DNA of 64,000 bases from Carpediemonas membranifera (taxonomy: Eukaryota; Fornicata), in the NCBI GenBank assembly GCA_019828565.1, contig JAHDYR010000053.1, positions 930,001-994,000 of the forward strand, read 5' to 3'. Each line of letters starts with the position of its first letter. Position 1 is the first letter of the stretch. This document shows, in pieces, positions 47,873 through 57,043 of the stretch. A model generated the notes under the pieces. It had not been told where the DNA came from and did no database searches. It worked only from the letters and a program-made list of their open reading frames with translations. The translations under genes were made by a program, and so were the position numbers.

Positions 47873-49780
47873 ATGCCTCTCAAGCCACTACCAGCAGATA
47901 TAGGAGATAAGGATTCAACAGTTTGCTCATTTTGTGGCGTTTCCTACCTAATTATGCACGAGGTTGAGGAGCTAAAGAACCGAATCAGCGAATTAGAGGC
48001 AGATCTCAACAAGCGGACAGCAGAACACGATATCTTGGCCTCAGACTACCAGCAGTACAAGACTATATCTTCTGAGAAGGTCAGTGGCCTTGAGGGTCAG
48101 CTGAAAGAAGCACACACAAGCCTGTCCCACGAGCGAAAGACAGTAGCGGAGGTTCGGAGCAGCTACAGCCTGCTCGGGCGAATGAATGAGTCCTTGCAGG
48201 AGCGTGTGAATGATATGACAGCGTCGATTGAATCTCTTACGAAGGATATGGGTCGGCTTGAGATTCTCGTGACGAACTATCAGCGTCAATACAGGGCAGC
48301 AAGGAACGTCGCCGCCAAGATAGCGAAGGCCCTGGTAGCCATGAAGGCAGAGCACAAGCTGCTGCGGGAGGATGTGTCTGGCACCCTCGCACTGATGCAG
48401 GCGGACGCTGCAGAGGCCCTGGATAAGGTTCACCGCAAGTACGCCGACGCGATAGACGCAGATAGACACCGGTTTGAGGCATATAACATGGGTCTTCAAG
48501 CTGAGAACAACCAGAAAGCGGACGAGATCCGGCACCTCCAGTCTGAGCTGGCTGCCGCGTCAACAAGAGCCAAGGAGTTGCAAGCAGACCTCACATCTGA
48601 AAGGACAACGGCAAGAGGACTCAGATCCAGGCTCGAGGCCGACGCTGACACTGCCAAGGACGCCATAAGGGACATGGAGGCTCACTTGGCCCGCGGTGTT
48701 GATGAGAGAGCGGAGCTGGAGGGAAAGATCGCCGCACTTGAGGACCAGCGGAGACAGATCGACCGGACTGTGTTCCGATTGGAGACGTCAGAGGCCCAGC
48801 TCAAGAAGGACGTTGCTGAGTACGTTGCGACGAATGCCGAGCTGACGGCCATGCTCGAGGCAGGTAGAGAGAAGCTAAGGGCGGAGCAGGCAGCGAGGGC
48901 AAAGGAAGGGAAGGCTTTGGTCGAGGCTAACAAGAGACTGACAGTCATGCGGACCGAGCTCAACGCTTTGAACTCTGAAACGTCGGATGATCTCAAGAAT
49001 TTGAAGAAAGATTTGATGGAGAAGGATCTGAAGATCGAGGAGATGATTGATTCGCACAAGAAACAGGTCGAACAGATTCAGAACAGTTGGAGAGCCCGGC
49101 TGGCTGAATCCAAGGCCGAGCACGAGGATCGGCAGAGGTCATCAGATTCGGAGATCGTCAAGATGGGCAAAGAGATGACTGGCCTGAAGTCTGAGTTGAA
49201 GAGTTTGCGGGGGGAGCTACAGCAGGCGAAGGACGACGCCATTAGACATGAGCGTCGGGCCGGTGACCTCGAGAACAAGCTGAGGAGTAGTGCGAGTGCC
49301 AGTGATAGTGGGAGACAGGAGCTGAAGGATGCTCTCGATGCCACCGCCGCCGCTAATCGGGAAGTGCGGCAGTTGAAGACTGCGCTGTCCTCGACCAAGG
49401 AAGAGACTGCCTCGCTGACCGCCCAGATCTCCAGACTTGAGTCAGATTTGACTGCAGCCAGGTCGGCAGCAGCCAAACCATCCAGTGGTGTGGGCGATGA
49501 GCGCGTCCAGGAGCTAGAGGAGGAGATCGAGTTCCTCCAACTGACTGTGAAGAACGAGTGTGCCGAGCGGGCTGCCCTGCTTTGCGTCGTCACCGACCTC
49601 CGCAACAAGCTGTCTGCCGCGACTACCACTCCAGCGACTGCGACTGGAGTCAACATGGACTATCCGACATCCTCTGCCGCCCTGACCGAGCATGGGGATG
49701 ATGCCGCAGACATGTATGTGCGAAGGACCAAGAAGAGGGCTGGAACAAGAACGCTGAGGTCTCGGGGCGGCGGACGCTAA
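47873..49780 (+). CDS. coiled-coil protein, LEKR1-like
   Basis: The ATG at 47873 gives 635 residues. The N-terminus has VCSFCGVSYLIMHEVEELKN, a CxxC-type knuckle leading into a helix, like the start of LEKR1. Coiled coil then runs nearly unbroken from ~35 to ~585. The tail is basic and irregular (RRTKKRAGTRTLRSRGGGR). LEKR1-like proteins are found in ciliated organisms, which fits IFT46 in this window. The link to LEKR1 rests on the N-terminal motif, recalled from family knowledge, and is moderate. The next gene on the right is the decarboxylase, 660 bp away. Confidence 0.6.
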   Translation: MPLKPLPADIGDKDSTVCSFCGVSYLIMHEVEELKNRISELEADLNKRTAEHDILASDYQQYKTISSEKVSGLEGQLKEAHTSLSHERKTVAEVRSSYSLLGRMNESLQERVNDMTASIESLTKDMGRLEILVTNYQRQYRAARNVAAKIAKALVAMKAEHKLLREDVSGTLALMQADAAEALDKVHRKYADAIDADRHRFEAYNMGLQAENNQKADEIRHLQSELAAASTRAKELQADLTSERTTARGLRSRLEADADTAKDAIRDMEAHLARGVDERAELEGKIAALEDQRRQIDRTVFRLETSEAQLKKDVAEYVATNAELTAMLEAGREKLRAEQAARAKEGKALVEANKRLTVMRTELNALNSETSDDLKNLKKDLMEKDLKIEEMIDSHKKQVEQIQNSWRARLAESKAEHEDRQRSSDSEIVKMGKEMTGLKSELKSLRGELQQAKDDAIRHERRAGDLENKLRSSASASDSGRQELKDALDATAAANREVRQLKTALSSTKEETASLTAQISRLESDLTAARSAAAKPSSGVGDERVQELEEEIEFLQLTVKNECAERAALLCVVTDLRNKLSAATTTPATATGVNMDYPTSSAALTEHGDDAADMYVRRTKKRAGTRTLRSRGGGR

Positions 49781-49830
49781 TCTGACAAAACGCGCTAAAT
49801 TACTAATTTATGGCATGGTGGCTTGTGCTT

Positions 49831-49885
49831 CGACTTCTCCAAGAGGGGGATGCGCTCATGATCGTGCACGTCGATAGTTGGCTCC
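49831..49885. repeat. left arm of a 55-bp inverted repeat around the ornithine decarboxylase gene
   Basis: This 55-bp segment is the reverse complement of 51753-51807, with 53 of 55 positions identical and 40 identical in a row. The right arm holds the 5' leader and first codons of the KH-protein gene. The left arm, in antisense, carries the same start (ATG AGC GCA TCC) and then runs into a stop. Confidence 0.9.
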
Positions 49886-50047
49886 AACGCAGTTAATGAC
49901 GTTTTGAAGCCGAGTTACTGGGATCGGCGCGATGGAGTGAGACATAAACACTTCACGCCCCTGTAGATGCTGTTTATTGACCAATGACGACATGTTCCGA
50001 GGGTCTCCCTGTTTCCAGAGCTCATCAAATTTGTGACCTGTGCTCAT
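49856..50047 (-). CDS. possible small ORF, 63 codons
   Basis: The ATG frame (MSTGHKFDELWKQGDPRN start) is 63 residues and reads like protein, but the last ~9 codons fall in the inverted repeat. It has no motif I know. It may be a fragment rather than a gene. Confidence 0.25.
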   Translation of the reverse strand: MSTGHKFDELWKQGDPRNMSSLVNKQHLQGREVFMSHSIAPIPVTRLQNVINCVGANYRRARS

Positions 50048-50442
50048 GACTTCCGGGGACTTTCGTAAAGACCACTGATGGGCACCTCTACATGGGTATA
50101 GAGTATTTCGCCTCAAAATTCAAATGCGAGAACTAATCTCGGGGTGTGACTTTTGCGCCATTGTTTCTTGACATAAACTGCGTTTCTCCCCAAACGTTCT
50201 TTTATTGCACGGAGAGCCGCATCTGCATACTCTGATGGAGGTATCGTGTTCTTAATGGTCATTGCCTCGTCAGGAGACACAGTTCGGGGTCAGAAATGCC
50301 CAGGCCGTGACGCAATCGATAATCGACTGTGGCGAAGTCCATCTCAAAATGGACCGCTCTGTTGGCAAGTGCGGCTTACTAAGCTAAATCTCTCTCCGTT
50401 TCACCCCCTTCGCTCCCAAACAAAGCACAACAGCAAGTATTA
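50048..50442. other. upstream region of the decarboxylase gene
   Basis: Spacer with C/T-rich leader before the ornithine decarboxylase start. I see no defined promoter element. Confidence 0.35.
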
Positions 50443-51573
50443 ATGACCAAGCGTATCCAGCAGTTTTTGAACGAGCAAAAGCCCGCTACTCCGTGTGTCG
50501 TCATCGACCTCGATGTGATCAAGAACAATTACGGCTCCATGAGGACCCATCTGCCTCTTGCCCAGGTCTTCTACGCCGTTAAGGCCAATCCGGCCCCTGA
50601 GGTCGTGAACCTGCTTGTCAATGAGGGTTCTTCCTTCGACGTCGCCTCCGTTCCCGAGGTCGACCTGTGCCTCTCCCAGGGAGCCAACCCCGACAACATC
50701 TCCTTCGGCAACACCATCAAGAAGGAGCCCCACATTGCCTATGCCTACTCCAAGGGCATCCGCCTCTTCGCATTCGACTCCGAGGAGGAACTGCTCAAGA
50801 TATCCCGCGCTGCCCCGGGCTCCAAGGTCTACTGCCGTATCCTCGTCGAAAACGAGGGCGCACAGTGGCCTCTGTCCCGTAAGTTCGGCTGCGAGGTCGA
50901 GATGGCTGAGGACCTCCTCTGCCAGGCCCGCGAGCTCGGCCTCGTCCCCTACGGCGTCTCCTTTCACGTTGGCTCCCAGCAGACCGACCTCAGCCAGTGG
51001 GACGTCGCCATGACCCGCGTCGCCTCGCTCTTCATGACCCTGCAGGAGCGCGGCATCGAGTTGACCGCCATCAACCTCGGCGGCGGCTTCCCCGCGCACT
51101 ACATTGAGCACGTCGAGGAGATGCCCGCCTACGCTGATGCCGTCATGCGTGCCATCGTCGGTCACTTCGGTAACCGTCTGCCCAAGCTCATGATCGAGCC
51201 CGGCCGCTCCATGGTCGGCGACTCGGGCGTCCTCCAGGCCGAGGTCGTCCTCGTCTCCCGCAAGTCCAACGATGACTGCAAGCGCTGGGTGTACCTCGAC
51301 GCCGGCAAGTTCAACGGTCTCGCCGAGACCCTGGACGAGGCCATCACCTACCGCGTCACCACCTCCCGCGACGGCGAGGAGACCGAGCCCGTTATTCTCG
51401 CGGGCCCGACGTGCGACAGCGTCGACGTGATCTACGAGAAGAAAGAGTACAGCCTTCCCCTCGGCCTCAAGGCGGGCGACCTGGTTCAATTCCACTCCAC
51501 CGGGGCATACACTACTTCGTATGCCAGTGTCAACTTCAATGGATTTGAACCGATTAAGGCGTACTGCATTTAG
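50443..51573 (+). CDS. bacterial-type ornithine decarboxylase (fold III, PLP-dependent)
   Basis: The ATG at 50443 gives 376 residues. Motifs are complete: YAVKANP with the PLP lysine K47, FDVASVPEVD, FGNTIKK, the ring-stacking His in FHVGSQ (H175), NLGGGFP (~211-217), EPGRSMVGDSG (~252-262), and the catalytic Cys in GPTCDSVD (C324). It converts ornithine to putrescine in polyamine synthesis. At 376 residues it matches the short alphaproteobacterial form rather than the ~450-residue eukaryotic ODC; the eukaryotic PEST tail and antizyme region are missing. Horizontal transfer is likely. Codons are strongly C-ending like the tubulin gene, so it is adapted. It lies between the arms of an inverted repeat. 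Confidence 0.93.
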   Translation: MTKRIQQFLNEQKPATPCVVIDLDVIKNNYGSMRTHLPLAQVFYAVKANPAPEVVNLLVNEGSSFDVASVPEVDLCLSQGANPDNISFGNTIKKEPHIAYAYSKGIRLFAFDSEEELLKISRAAPGSKVYCRILVENEGAQWPLSRKFGCEVEMAEDLLCQARELGLVPYGVSFHVGSQQTDLSQWDVAMTRVASLFMTLQERGIELTAINLGGGFPAHYIEHVEEMPAYADAVMRAIVGHFGNRLPKLMIEPGRSMVGDSGVLQAEVVLVSRKSNDDCKRWVYLDAGKFNGLAETLDEAITYRVTTSRDGEETEPVILAGPTCDSVDVIYEKKEYSLPLGLKAGDLVQFHSTGAYTTSYASVNFNGFEPIKAYCI

Positions 51574-51752
51574 ACGGTGAGATTGAAGTTCAGCGTAAAG
51601 ATTCCATTTTAACTTTGCTTTTGAGACAAGACAACGGCGGGCCAGCACTGCTGTTCGGCAAGTCCCTCGCGCTCGCCGCCCTCGCAGACACGCTCAGCGT
51701 CCCCTCTGTTGGTGCATCCCGGTGATTTGAGAATCGACTGTGGCCGGGTCTC

Positions 51753-51807
51753 GGAGCCAACAATCGCCGTGCACGATCATGAGCGCATCCCCCTCTTGGA
51801 GAAGTCG
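51753..51807. repeat. right arm of the 55-bp inverted repeat, overlapping the KH-gene start
   Basis: Reverse complement of 49831-49885 with two mismatches. It spans 26 bp of leader plus the first nine or ten codons of the KH-protein gene. The functional gene is presumably the source and the left arm the copy. Confidence 0.9.
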
Positions 51808-54800
51808 TGGCCACACGGATTCCCTTCAAAAGACCATTAGAATGAACATTGACCCCACTGCGATCTCTTTCCTGATCGGAAGGAAGGGTTCCACCGTCTC
51901 TTCTATTCGTGCCCGTTCTAAGGCTGTCGTATCCTTCCAGGAAGGCGGTATTGCCATCATTCGTGGTTCTGAGGAGCAGACTCGGCTTGCTAAGAACCTT
52001 ATCGAAGAGAAGCTTGCGGAGTGGAAGCAAACTGAGCAAGCCCCTTCTGGGTCGATGTCCCGGTGCGCATCCATGGCCTCCATGGAGACACACCGCCGCA
52101 TGGCCGACCAGACGGACTCGCACGTCACTGTCGAGTTCCTGCTGACGAAGAAGGCCGAGGAGTGGCTTCGTTCTCTTGACGGGATTGAGGGAATTGCCAA
52201 GACCTGCCGCACCGACGACGGCACTGAGCCCGCAACTGTGTCCGTCTACCACCACGTTCTCCGTGTGCACTGCCCCACGGAGCGCCTCTACCTCGTCAAG
52301 GACAGCCTGCACGCCACCATCACGGCCGCCACGGACGAGAGCCAGCCGTGGCCGACGACCGTCAACGTGAAGCGCCACACCGCGCACCAGAACCACGGGC
52401 CCGACCCGCCGGATGCGGCGCCCCTCGTTCGCGTCGTCCACATCCCGAACGGCTCAGAGCGCGTGCTCATCGGCCAGAACGGGTCGACCGTCCAGGGCAT
52501 CCGTGACAAGACCGGCACAACTATCCGCTTCGACAACGGGTGGGCGATCGTCAAGGGCCCGGCCCATGGTGTCCGCGAGGCCCTCGGCCTCATCGTTGAG
52601 AGACTGCAGAGCAACGTCAAGATCGACGGCACGCGTGGCAAGAAGACAGTTACGCTGCCGCTCTACGCCGATCGCTACCTCGTCGGCCCACGCGCTGCCA
52701 CACTTCGCCACATCCGCGAGCAGACCGGCGTTACTCTGCGCGTCGAGGTGACCTCGCAGTCCTCCGAGGCCCAGGGCGCTCTCGTCCTCGTCGGCCAGCC
52801 TGAAAACATCGAGGAGGCCGAGCAGGAGGTCGCTGAACTGCTGTGCGACTTCTCGTACGCCCGCCTGCCCATCGTCCAGAGCCTCATCGGCCGCATCATA
52901 GGCCGCAACGGCGAGAACCTCAAGCGCATCGTCAAGCTCGCCAACAACGACGTGGCTCTCTTCCTGCCGTCAGACAGCAGCGGCGACAAGTACGCCGTCA
53001 TCGCGGGCCCCGTCGATACTGTCGTGATGACGCGCAAGCTCTTCATCTCGCGCATGGCGCTGCTCCAGTCTCACCGCTGCGCCATGTTCCTCTCGGTGCT
53101 GCCCCCGCGCCGCTCTGTCGGCCGCACGCCCCGCGCCGCGTCGTACACGCTCGTGCCCCACGTCGACGACAACGTGCTCGTCCCCTCGGCCGAGACCCCC
53201 GCCCTGGGCATCGAGACGCCGCGCCAGACCCCTCCCCAGTCGCCGGCCACGCTCTTTGCAGGCCTGTCGTCGCGCCTCGAGAGCCTCGCCAAGCAGGAGA
53301 CTGACGGCACGCCTGTCACGCCGACAGCCTCGATGGACAACGTCTACGGCGTCACGCCGTACGGCCACTCCGTCGCCCACACGCCCACCGGCGCCCAGTC
53401 GCCCTACAGCACGCGCCCGCAGCTTGTGCAGTTCACCCTTGACGTCGCCGAGGCTCCCATAGGTGACGCGCTCTTCGGCTTCTCCGACTCGGAGATGTCT
53501 GGCGATGAGGACTTCTCCGACCCCGTCGAGGAGTTCTTCTTCGCTGACCGCACCAGCATCCCCCGAGCCCTCGCCCCCGGCGAGAAGACCATCTCGCTCG
53601 GCGCCTGCTGGTTCGACGCCGCGCTCGCTGGTGCCCGCGCCTACTGGGAGGGCGCTGTCGCGCGTGCCCTGTCCGGCATGCTCGGCCACGCCGCGGACAG
53701 CTCCAACCCGGCCGTCGACGGGCTCGGAAGTCTGCCCGACCTCGAGATCTCGGCTTACGTCGGCCGCAACGTCATCAACATCATGGCCCAGCCGACGACC
53801 AAGCAGACGAAGGTCAACCTCATCGCGGACAACATCCATGACCGCCGCTACGACGCCCGCTTCTGGGCCGGCGTCTCGGCTGACGCTGCCGACCGCCTCG
53901 TCGCGGCCATGCCCCTCCCCGGCGACGTCACTGAGGGCCACCAGGGCTCGTTCCATGTCAGCCTCGTCGCCGCGGACGCCACTCTCGCCCGCTCCAAGCT
54001 GCTGACCGCTAACCTCCCCGAGGGCGACGTCGCGGAGCTGCCCGACACGCTCGTCCTCAACCGCAAGCCCCTCGGGCCTGCTGACCGTGCCGTGTGGCGC
54101 CAGGTTACGATGACGCGCCACGTCGATGGCATTACCGGGCCCGAGCTCTCGCCTGCCGACCTGTCGAGCCTGGCGCCCGCCGATGGCGCTTCTGAGGTCA
54201 CCCTTACTGGTGCGTCCGCCCAGATTCTCGTCGCCACGCCCCACCCCGGGGTCGACATCTCCTTCGTCATCAAGGCGCGCCCCCGCGTCGTCCGCCCGAC
54301 CGACGGAACCGCCTCGGCCCTCGACAACATCGTCACGGCAGCCGGGACCGTACCCCTGGGCTGTGTCTTCCAGACGACCGCGCGCTCGGCGTCCCAGTCG
54401 GATGAGGCGACGCCCGTGATCGCACTGCCACTGCCAGACATCGATGCCGTTACTATGGCCTCGTTTGACGGCCTCAGCGACGTTTCCGCGCCCGGTACTG
54501 TCTCTGACGAGTTGCTCGCTCGTGCGGCTGTTGGCGAGCAGGAGATTGTGCCCTTCGAGGGTCACGCCACACTTCGCCACCGCCGCTTCTTTGTGTCGGG
54601 CCAGAACGACCACTGCATCGCGCTGTCTCAGATGGCGATGCCCGCCGGAACCGAGCCCCAGTCGGTCAACGTCAACATCTTCAAGGCCGCGGCAGGCGAC
54701 CGCACCAGAACCCCCGCGCCCGCCCTCGTCGCCCCGACCGTGCCCGCTGTCGTTAGCCAGCTGTCCGACCTGCTTCGGACGGCGATCGTGTGTGCAGAGA

Positions 54801-54814
54801 CGATTGCTGAGTAA
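51779..54814 (+). CDS. multi-KH-domain RNA-binding protein
   Basis: The ATG at 51779 (MSASPSWRSRG) gives 1011 residues. KH repeats carry GxxG loops: FLIGRKGSTV (32-41), VLIGQNGSTVQGI (~228-240), a degenerate YLVGPRAATLRHI where GxxG reads GPRA, and LIGRIIGRNGENLKRI (~375-390). The rest (~430-1000) is Pro/Ala/Thr-rich, with an acidic FGFSDSEMSGDEDFSDPVEE block and globular-looking regions. Tandem KH proteins of the vigilin type bind mRNA 3'UTRs or act in transport and translation. The first ~10 codons lie in the 55-bp inverted repeat. Codon use is very C/G-biased, which creates long open antisense frames. Confidence 0.8.
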   Translation: MSASPSWRSRGHTDSLQKTIRMNIDPTAISFLIGRKGSTVSSIRARSKAVVSFQEGGIAIIRGSEEQTRLAKNLIEEKLAEWKQTEQAPSGSMSRCASMASMETHRRMADQTDSHVTVEFLLTKKAEEWLRSLDGIEGIAKTCRTDDGTEPATVSVYHHVLRVHCPTERLYLVKDSLHATITAATDESQPWPTTVNVKRHTAHQNHGPDPPDAAPLVRVVHIPNGSERVLIGQNGSTVQGIRDKTGTTIRFDNGWAIVKGPAHGVREALGLIVERLQSNVKIDGTRGKKTVTLPLYADRYLVGPRAATLRHIREQTGVTLRVEVTSQSSEAQGALVLVGQPENIEEAEQEVAELLCDFSYARLPIVQSLIGRIIGRNGENLKRIVKLANNDVALFLPSDSSGDKYAVIAGPVDTVVMTRKLFISRMALLQSHRCAMFLSVLPPRRSVGRTPRAASYTLVPHVDDNVLVPSAETPALGIETPRQTPPQSPATLFAGLSSRLESLAKQETDGTPVTPTASMDNVYGVTPYGHSVAHTPTGAQSPYSTRPQLVQFTLDVAEAPIGDALFGFSDSEMSGDEDFSDPVEEFFFADRTSIPRALAPGEKTISLGACWFDAALAGARAYWEGAVARALSGMLGHAADSSNPAVDGLGSLPDLEISAYVGRNVINIMAQPTTKQTKVNLIADNIHDRRYDARFWAGVSADAADRLVAAMPLPGDVTEGHQGSFHVSLVAADATLARSKLLTANLPEGDVAELPDTLVLNRKPLGPADRAVWRQVTMTRHVDGITGPELSPADLSSLAPADGASEVTLTGASAQILVATPHPGVDISFVIKARPRVVRPTDGTASALDNIVTAAGTVPLGCVFQTTARSASQSDEATPVIALPLPDIDAVTMASFDGLSDVSAPGTVSDELLARAAVGEQEIVPFEGHATLRHRRFFVSGQNDHCIALSQMAMPAGTEPQSVNVNIFKAAAGDRTRTPAPALVAPTVPAVVSQLSDLLRTAIVCAETIAE

Positions 54815-54848
54815 TAAGTTATGCGGTTTAAAATATCGGATTGGACTT

Positions 54849-55397
54849 TTATTTGACGGCTGGAATTGTCAGGAACACTGGTGGCACGGCGTCAGTGAGC
54901 CATACGCCGTTGTCAGACTGGAAGAAGGTATGTCCCTTCATCGTCATGGCCTTCGCATCAACACTTAGTATGATAGGTTCACCCCTTCTTCCGCCGACCT
55001 TCATCGATGTGTCCACGTCGGCAGAAAGATGGACATGATGTCGTTTCATCTTCTTCAGTCCACTTGCCCTGATGCCCTCGATGGCCTTGGCAACTGTTCC
55101 GTGGTAGAGCCTTGCTGGTGGCTGGGCGGGAGAGAGCTGGAGGTCGATCCCGGACACAGAATGGCCTTGGTTGGCGCGGATGCGGGTGCCGTCGTCGGAA
55201 AGAGCGAAACGCTGCTTATCAGACGTAGCTACAATCGAGAAGAGCTCATCCCTTGTGATGGGGTAGTTTCTAGCTGCGAGACCAGCTAACAGGGCGTCGA
55301 CAGATGCCCAACCATGCTCATCAAGCGTTATATTCAGAAATGCAGGCCTGTGACGAAGCGCAAGACTCATATTCCTGCTCAACTTCTTCGTATTCAT
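54849..55397 (-). CDS. TPT1: tRNA 2'-phosphotransferase Tpt1/KptA
   Basis: The ATG at 55397 (MNTKKLSRNMSLALRHRP) gives 182 residues, the family's usual length. An N-terminal winged-helix half (LSRNMSLALRHRP, DEHGWASVDALLAGL, DKQRFALSDDGTRIRANQGH) is followed by the ART-like half with LYHGT, HVHLSAD and ILSVDA. These include the catalytic His and Arg of the family. It removes the 2'-phosphate left at tRNA splice junctions with NAD. Its presence implies that tRNA introns are spliced here by a ligase leaving 2'-phosphate. It converges with the KH gene; stops are 34 bp apart. Confidence 0.92.
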   Translation of the reverse strand: MNTKKLSRNMSLALRHRPAFLNITLDEHGWASVDALLAGLAARNYPITRDELFSIVATSDKQRFALSDDGTRIRANQGHSVSGIDLQLSPAQPPARLYHGTVAKAIEGIRASGLKKMKRHHVHLSADVDTSMKVGGRRGEPIILSVDAKAMTMKGHTFFQSDNGVWLTDAVPPVFLTIPAVK

Positions 55398-55562
55398 CCT
55401 CGAGACGGAACTGGTTGTCTGGACAGCTTCGTTCTGACGGGCGAGATGACATCTCCGGAAGACGTGAGTCCACGGGTGCAGAGGCGAGCATGCCAGCGCC
55501 GAGACCGACGGACCCGTCATAAACTCGCCCCGAGCAACCCCCCACCGCAAGCACCGCTGCCT

Positions 55563-56906
55563 TTATTTGACACAGATGCCGTCCAAGATGCCCTGGCCGT
55601 GCATGATCCCGCCCTCCTGCACTGTCGGCCCCTTGGACCGCACCAGCACGCCAGCGAACCCGCTCTGCACCATCTGACTCCCTCTGGCGAGCATGGACAC
55701 GAAGACCCCGTACTCGCTGACCAAAGCCTGCTGGGCTATACTTCCGTCACATTGAACCACATACCGTTCAGTAACCTCGGGTCGGATTCTGTGCATCAGA
55801 ATCCATGCCCTGGGGTCGATGTGTGGGCAATCACTGCCCAGTGCCCTGGGAACATGCGGGGCAGCGGTAGGGTAGACACCCTGTAAGGCTGTCCGGACGT
55901 CATCGTCGAATAGGTTCCAGCCACCACCTTCCCGTTGGGGCTTGAGGACGAAGCGCTCGGGGTGCTCTATTGCGTTGACAACTGCGGGCGTCGGCTGGTC
56001 TTCCAACGCTACTATCGTGGTGAACAAGGGCTCAACAACGCTGGCTGCTTGGGCGCTCAGTGCCCGTTCGAGCATTCCACGGTCACACAGAGCCTGCTGT
56101 ACTTTCTTCGCACCAGCAAGCTGCATCGGCGCCGTCGGTATCTTCACGACCCTGGTGCTCTCAATAAGCTCTCTGGCGCGCCACTCGGCCTCTGTAGGGT
56201 AGTCTCCCGGGTCATAACCGGCCCTGAAGTAAGCACAGTCGACTACTCGACCGCCGACAGAGAGCTCACCGTCACTGCCAACGGCCAGGTCAGCTAGCTC
56301 GGACAGAGTCATTCTAGTGACGTCTGCGTCGATCCCGTCTGCTATGGCGGCCTGGTCGGCAAGGTTCGTCTCATTGGGTTGAACGACGAAAATCACGAAG
56401 GGTCTCCGTGTGCAGCCGGAGTGCAGAGATGCTGCCTTGGTTATCAGTGTCGAGAGCTCGACCTGAGGGCTCTGGTTGATCCCGCAAGACCCCATCTGCC
56501 GGTGGAACGACGCCACCCTCGTCGCCATGGTCGCAAATGACACTGCAATGGTGTTGAGCTCCACCTGCTTGATGCTGCCGTCGTTCTCTATGAAGTAGTC
56601 GCTTCTAAGCCAGTTGCAAAGGATGTCATCTGGCCGTTGCGGGTGCTTCTGCGCGATTGCGAGAAGACGGCTCGTAAACGGGTCGGCATCGCTGGTTGGC
56701 GCGAGAATGTCTGTAAGAAGGGTAATATTGTTCGATAATGAGAGCACTAGCTCAGCAAATGCCGTTGCAGACTGCGTAAACGTCGCCATCGTCCTCCTGC
56801 TGATCACAGAAGGCGTCAGAGTCGTCCGCAGCGGTATTTCTTCGCCATTCTCAGATGTAAGAGTTATTTGCTCTTTCAACAGGCAGTCTCGCGCGTCCAA
56901 GACCAT
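55563..56906 (-). CDS. glutathione synthetase (eukaryotic type, ATP-grasp)
   Basis: The ATG at 56906 gives 447 residues, slightly below the ~470 of human GSS. Eukaryotic-type marks are present: FIENDGSIKQVELNTIAVSF, the AYFRAGYDPGDYPTEAEW region, PTAPMQLAGAKKVQQAL, RFVLKPQREGGGWNLFDDDV (ATP/Gly-rich loop), RAWILMHRIRP, and VRSKGPTVQEGGIMHGQGIL. It joins gamma-glutamylcysteine and glycine. Finding it implies glutathione synthesis, unusual for an anaerobe but compatible with a free-living protist. The C-terminal lid looks intact. It is co-oriented with TPT1, with a 166-bp gap from the GSS stop to the TPT1 start. Confidence 0.92.
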   Translation of the reverse strand: MVLDARDCLLKEQITLTSENGEEIPLRTTLTPSVISRRTMATFTQSATAFAELVLSLSNNITLLTDILAPTSDADPFTSRLLAIAQKHPQRPDDILCNWLRSDYFIENDGSIKQVELNTIAVSFATMATRVASFHRQMGSCGINQSPQVELSTLITKAASLHSGCTRRPFVIFVVQPNETNLADQAAIADGIDADVTRMTLSELADLAVGSDGELSVGGRVVDCAYFRAGYDPGDYPTEAEWRARELIESTRVVKIPTAPMQLAGAKKVQQALCDRGMLERALSAQAASVVEPLFTTIVALEDQPTPAVVNAIEHPERFVLKPQREGGGWNLFDDDVRTALQGVYPTAAPHVPRALGSDCPHIDPRAWILMHRIRPEVTERYVVQCDGSIAQQALVSEYGVFVSMLARGSQMVQSGFAGVLVRSKGPTVQEGGIMHGQGILDGICVK

Positions 56907-57043
56907 TGCTGCGTGTCACCAGTTCACCGTAGCTGATCTGACTCGAATCACAGTCGGCATCGCATATATTCAACACTGATCTGATTCCACTCAGGTGACG
57001 GTGCTAGGCGATGATTTATCAAGATGTTGTGATTGCCTTCGAC

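Noticed and set aside
50440-51648. 402-codon open frame antisense to the ornithine decarboxylase
   Set aside because: It mirrors the strong C/G third-position bias of the ODC gene, has low-complexity Gly/Ala/Val/Asp content, and matches nothing; ODC motifs on the other strand are complete.
52970-54613. 547-codon open frame antisense to the KH-protein gene
   Set aside because: Another codon-bias shadow: Arg/Gly/Asp-rich, no domains, and the sense strand holds clear KH repeats.
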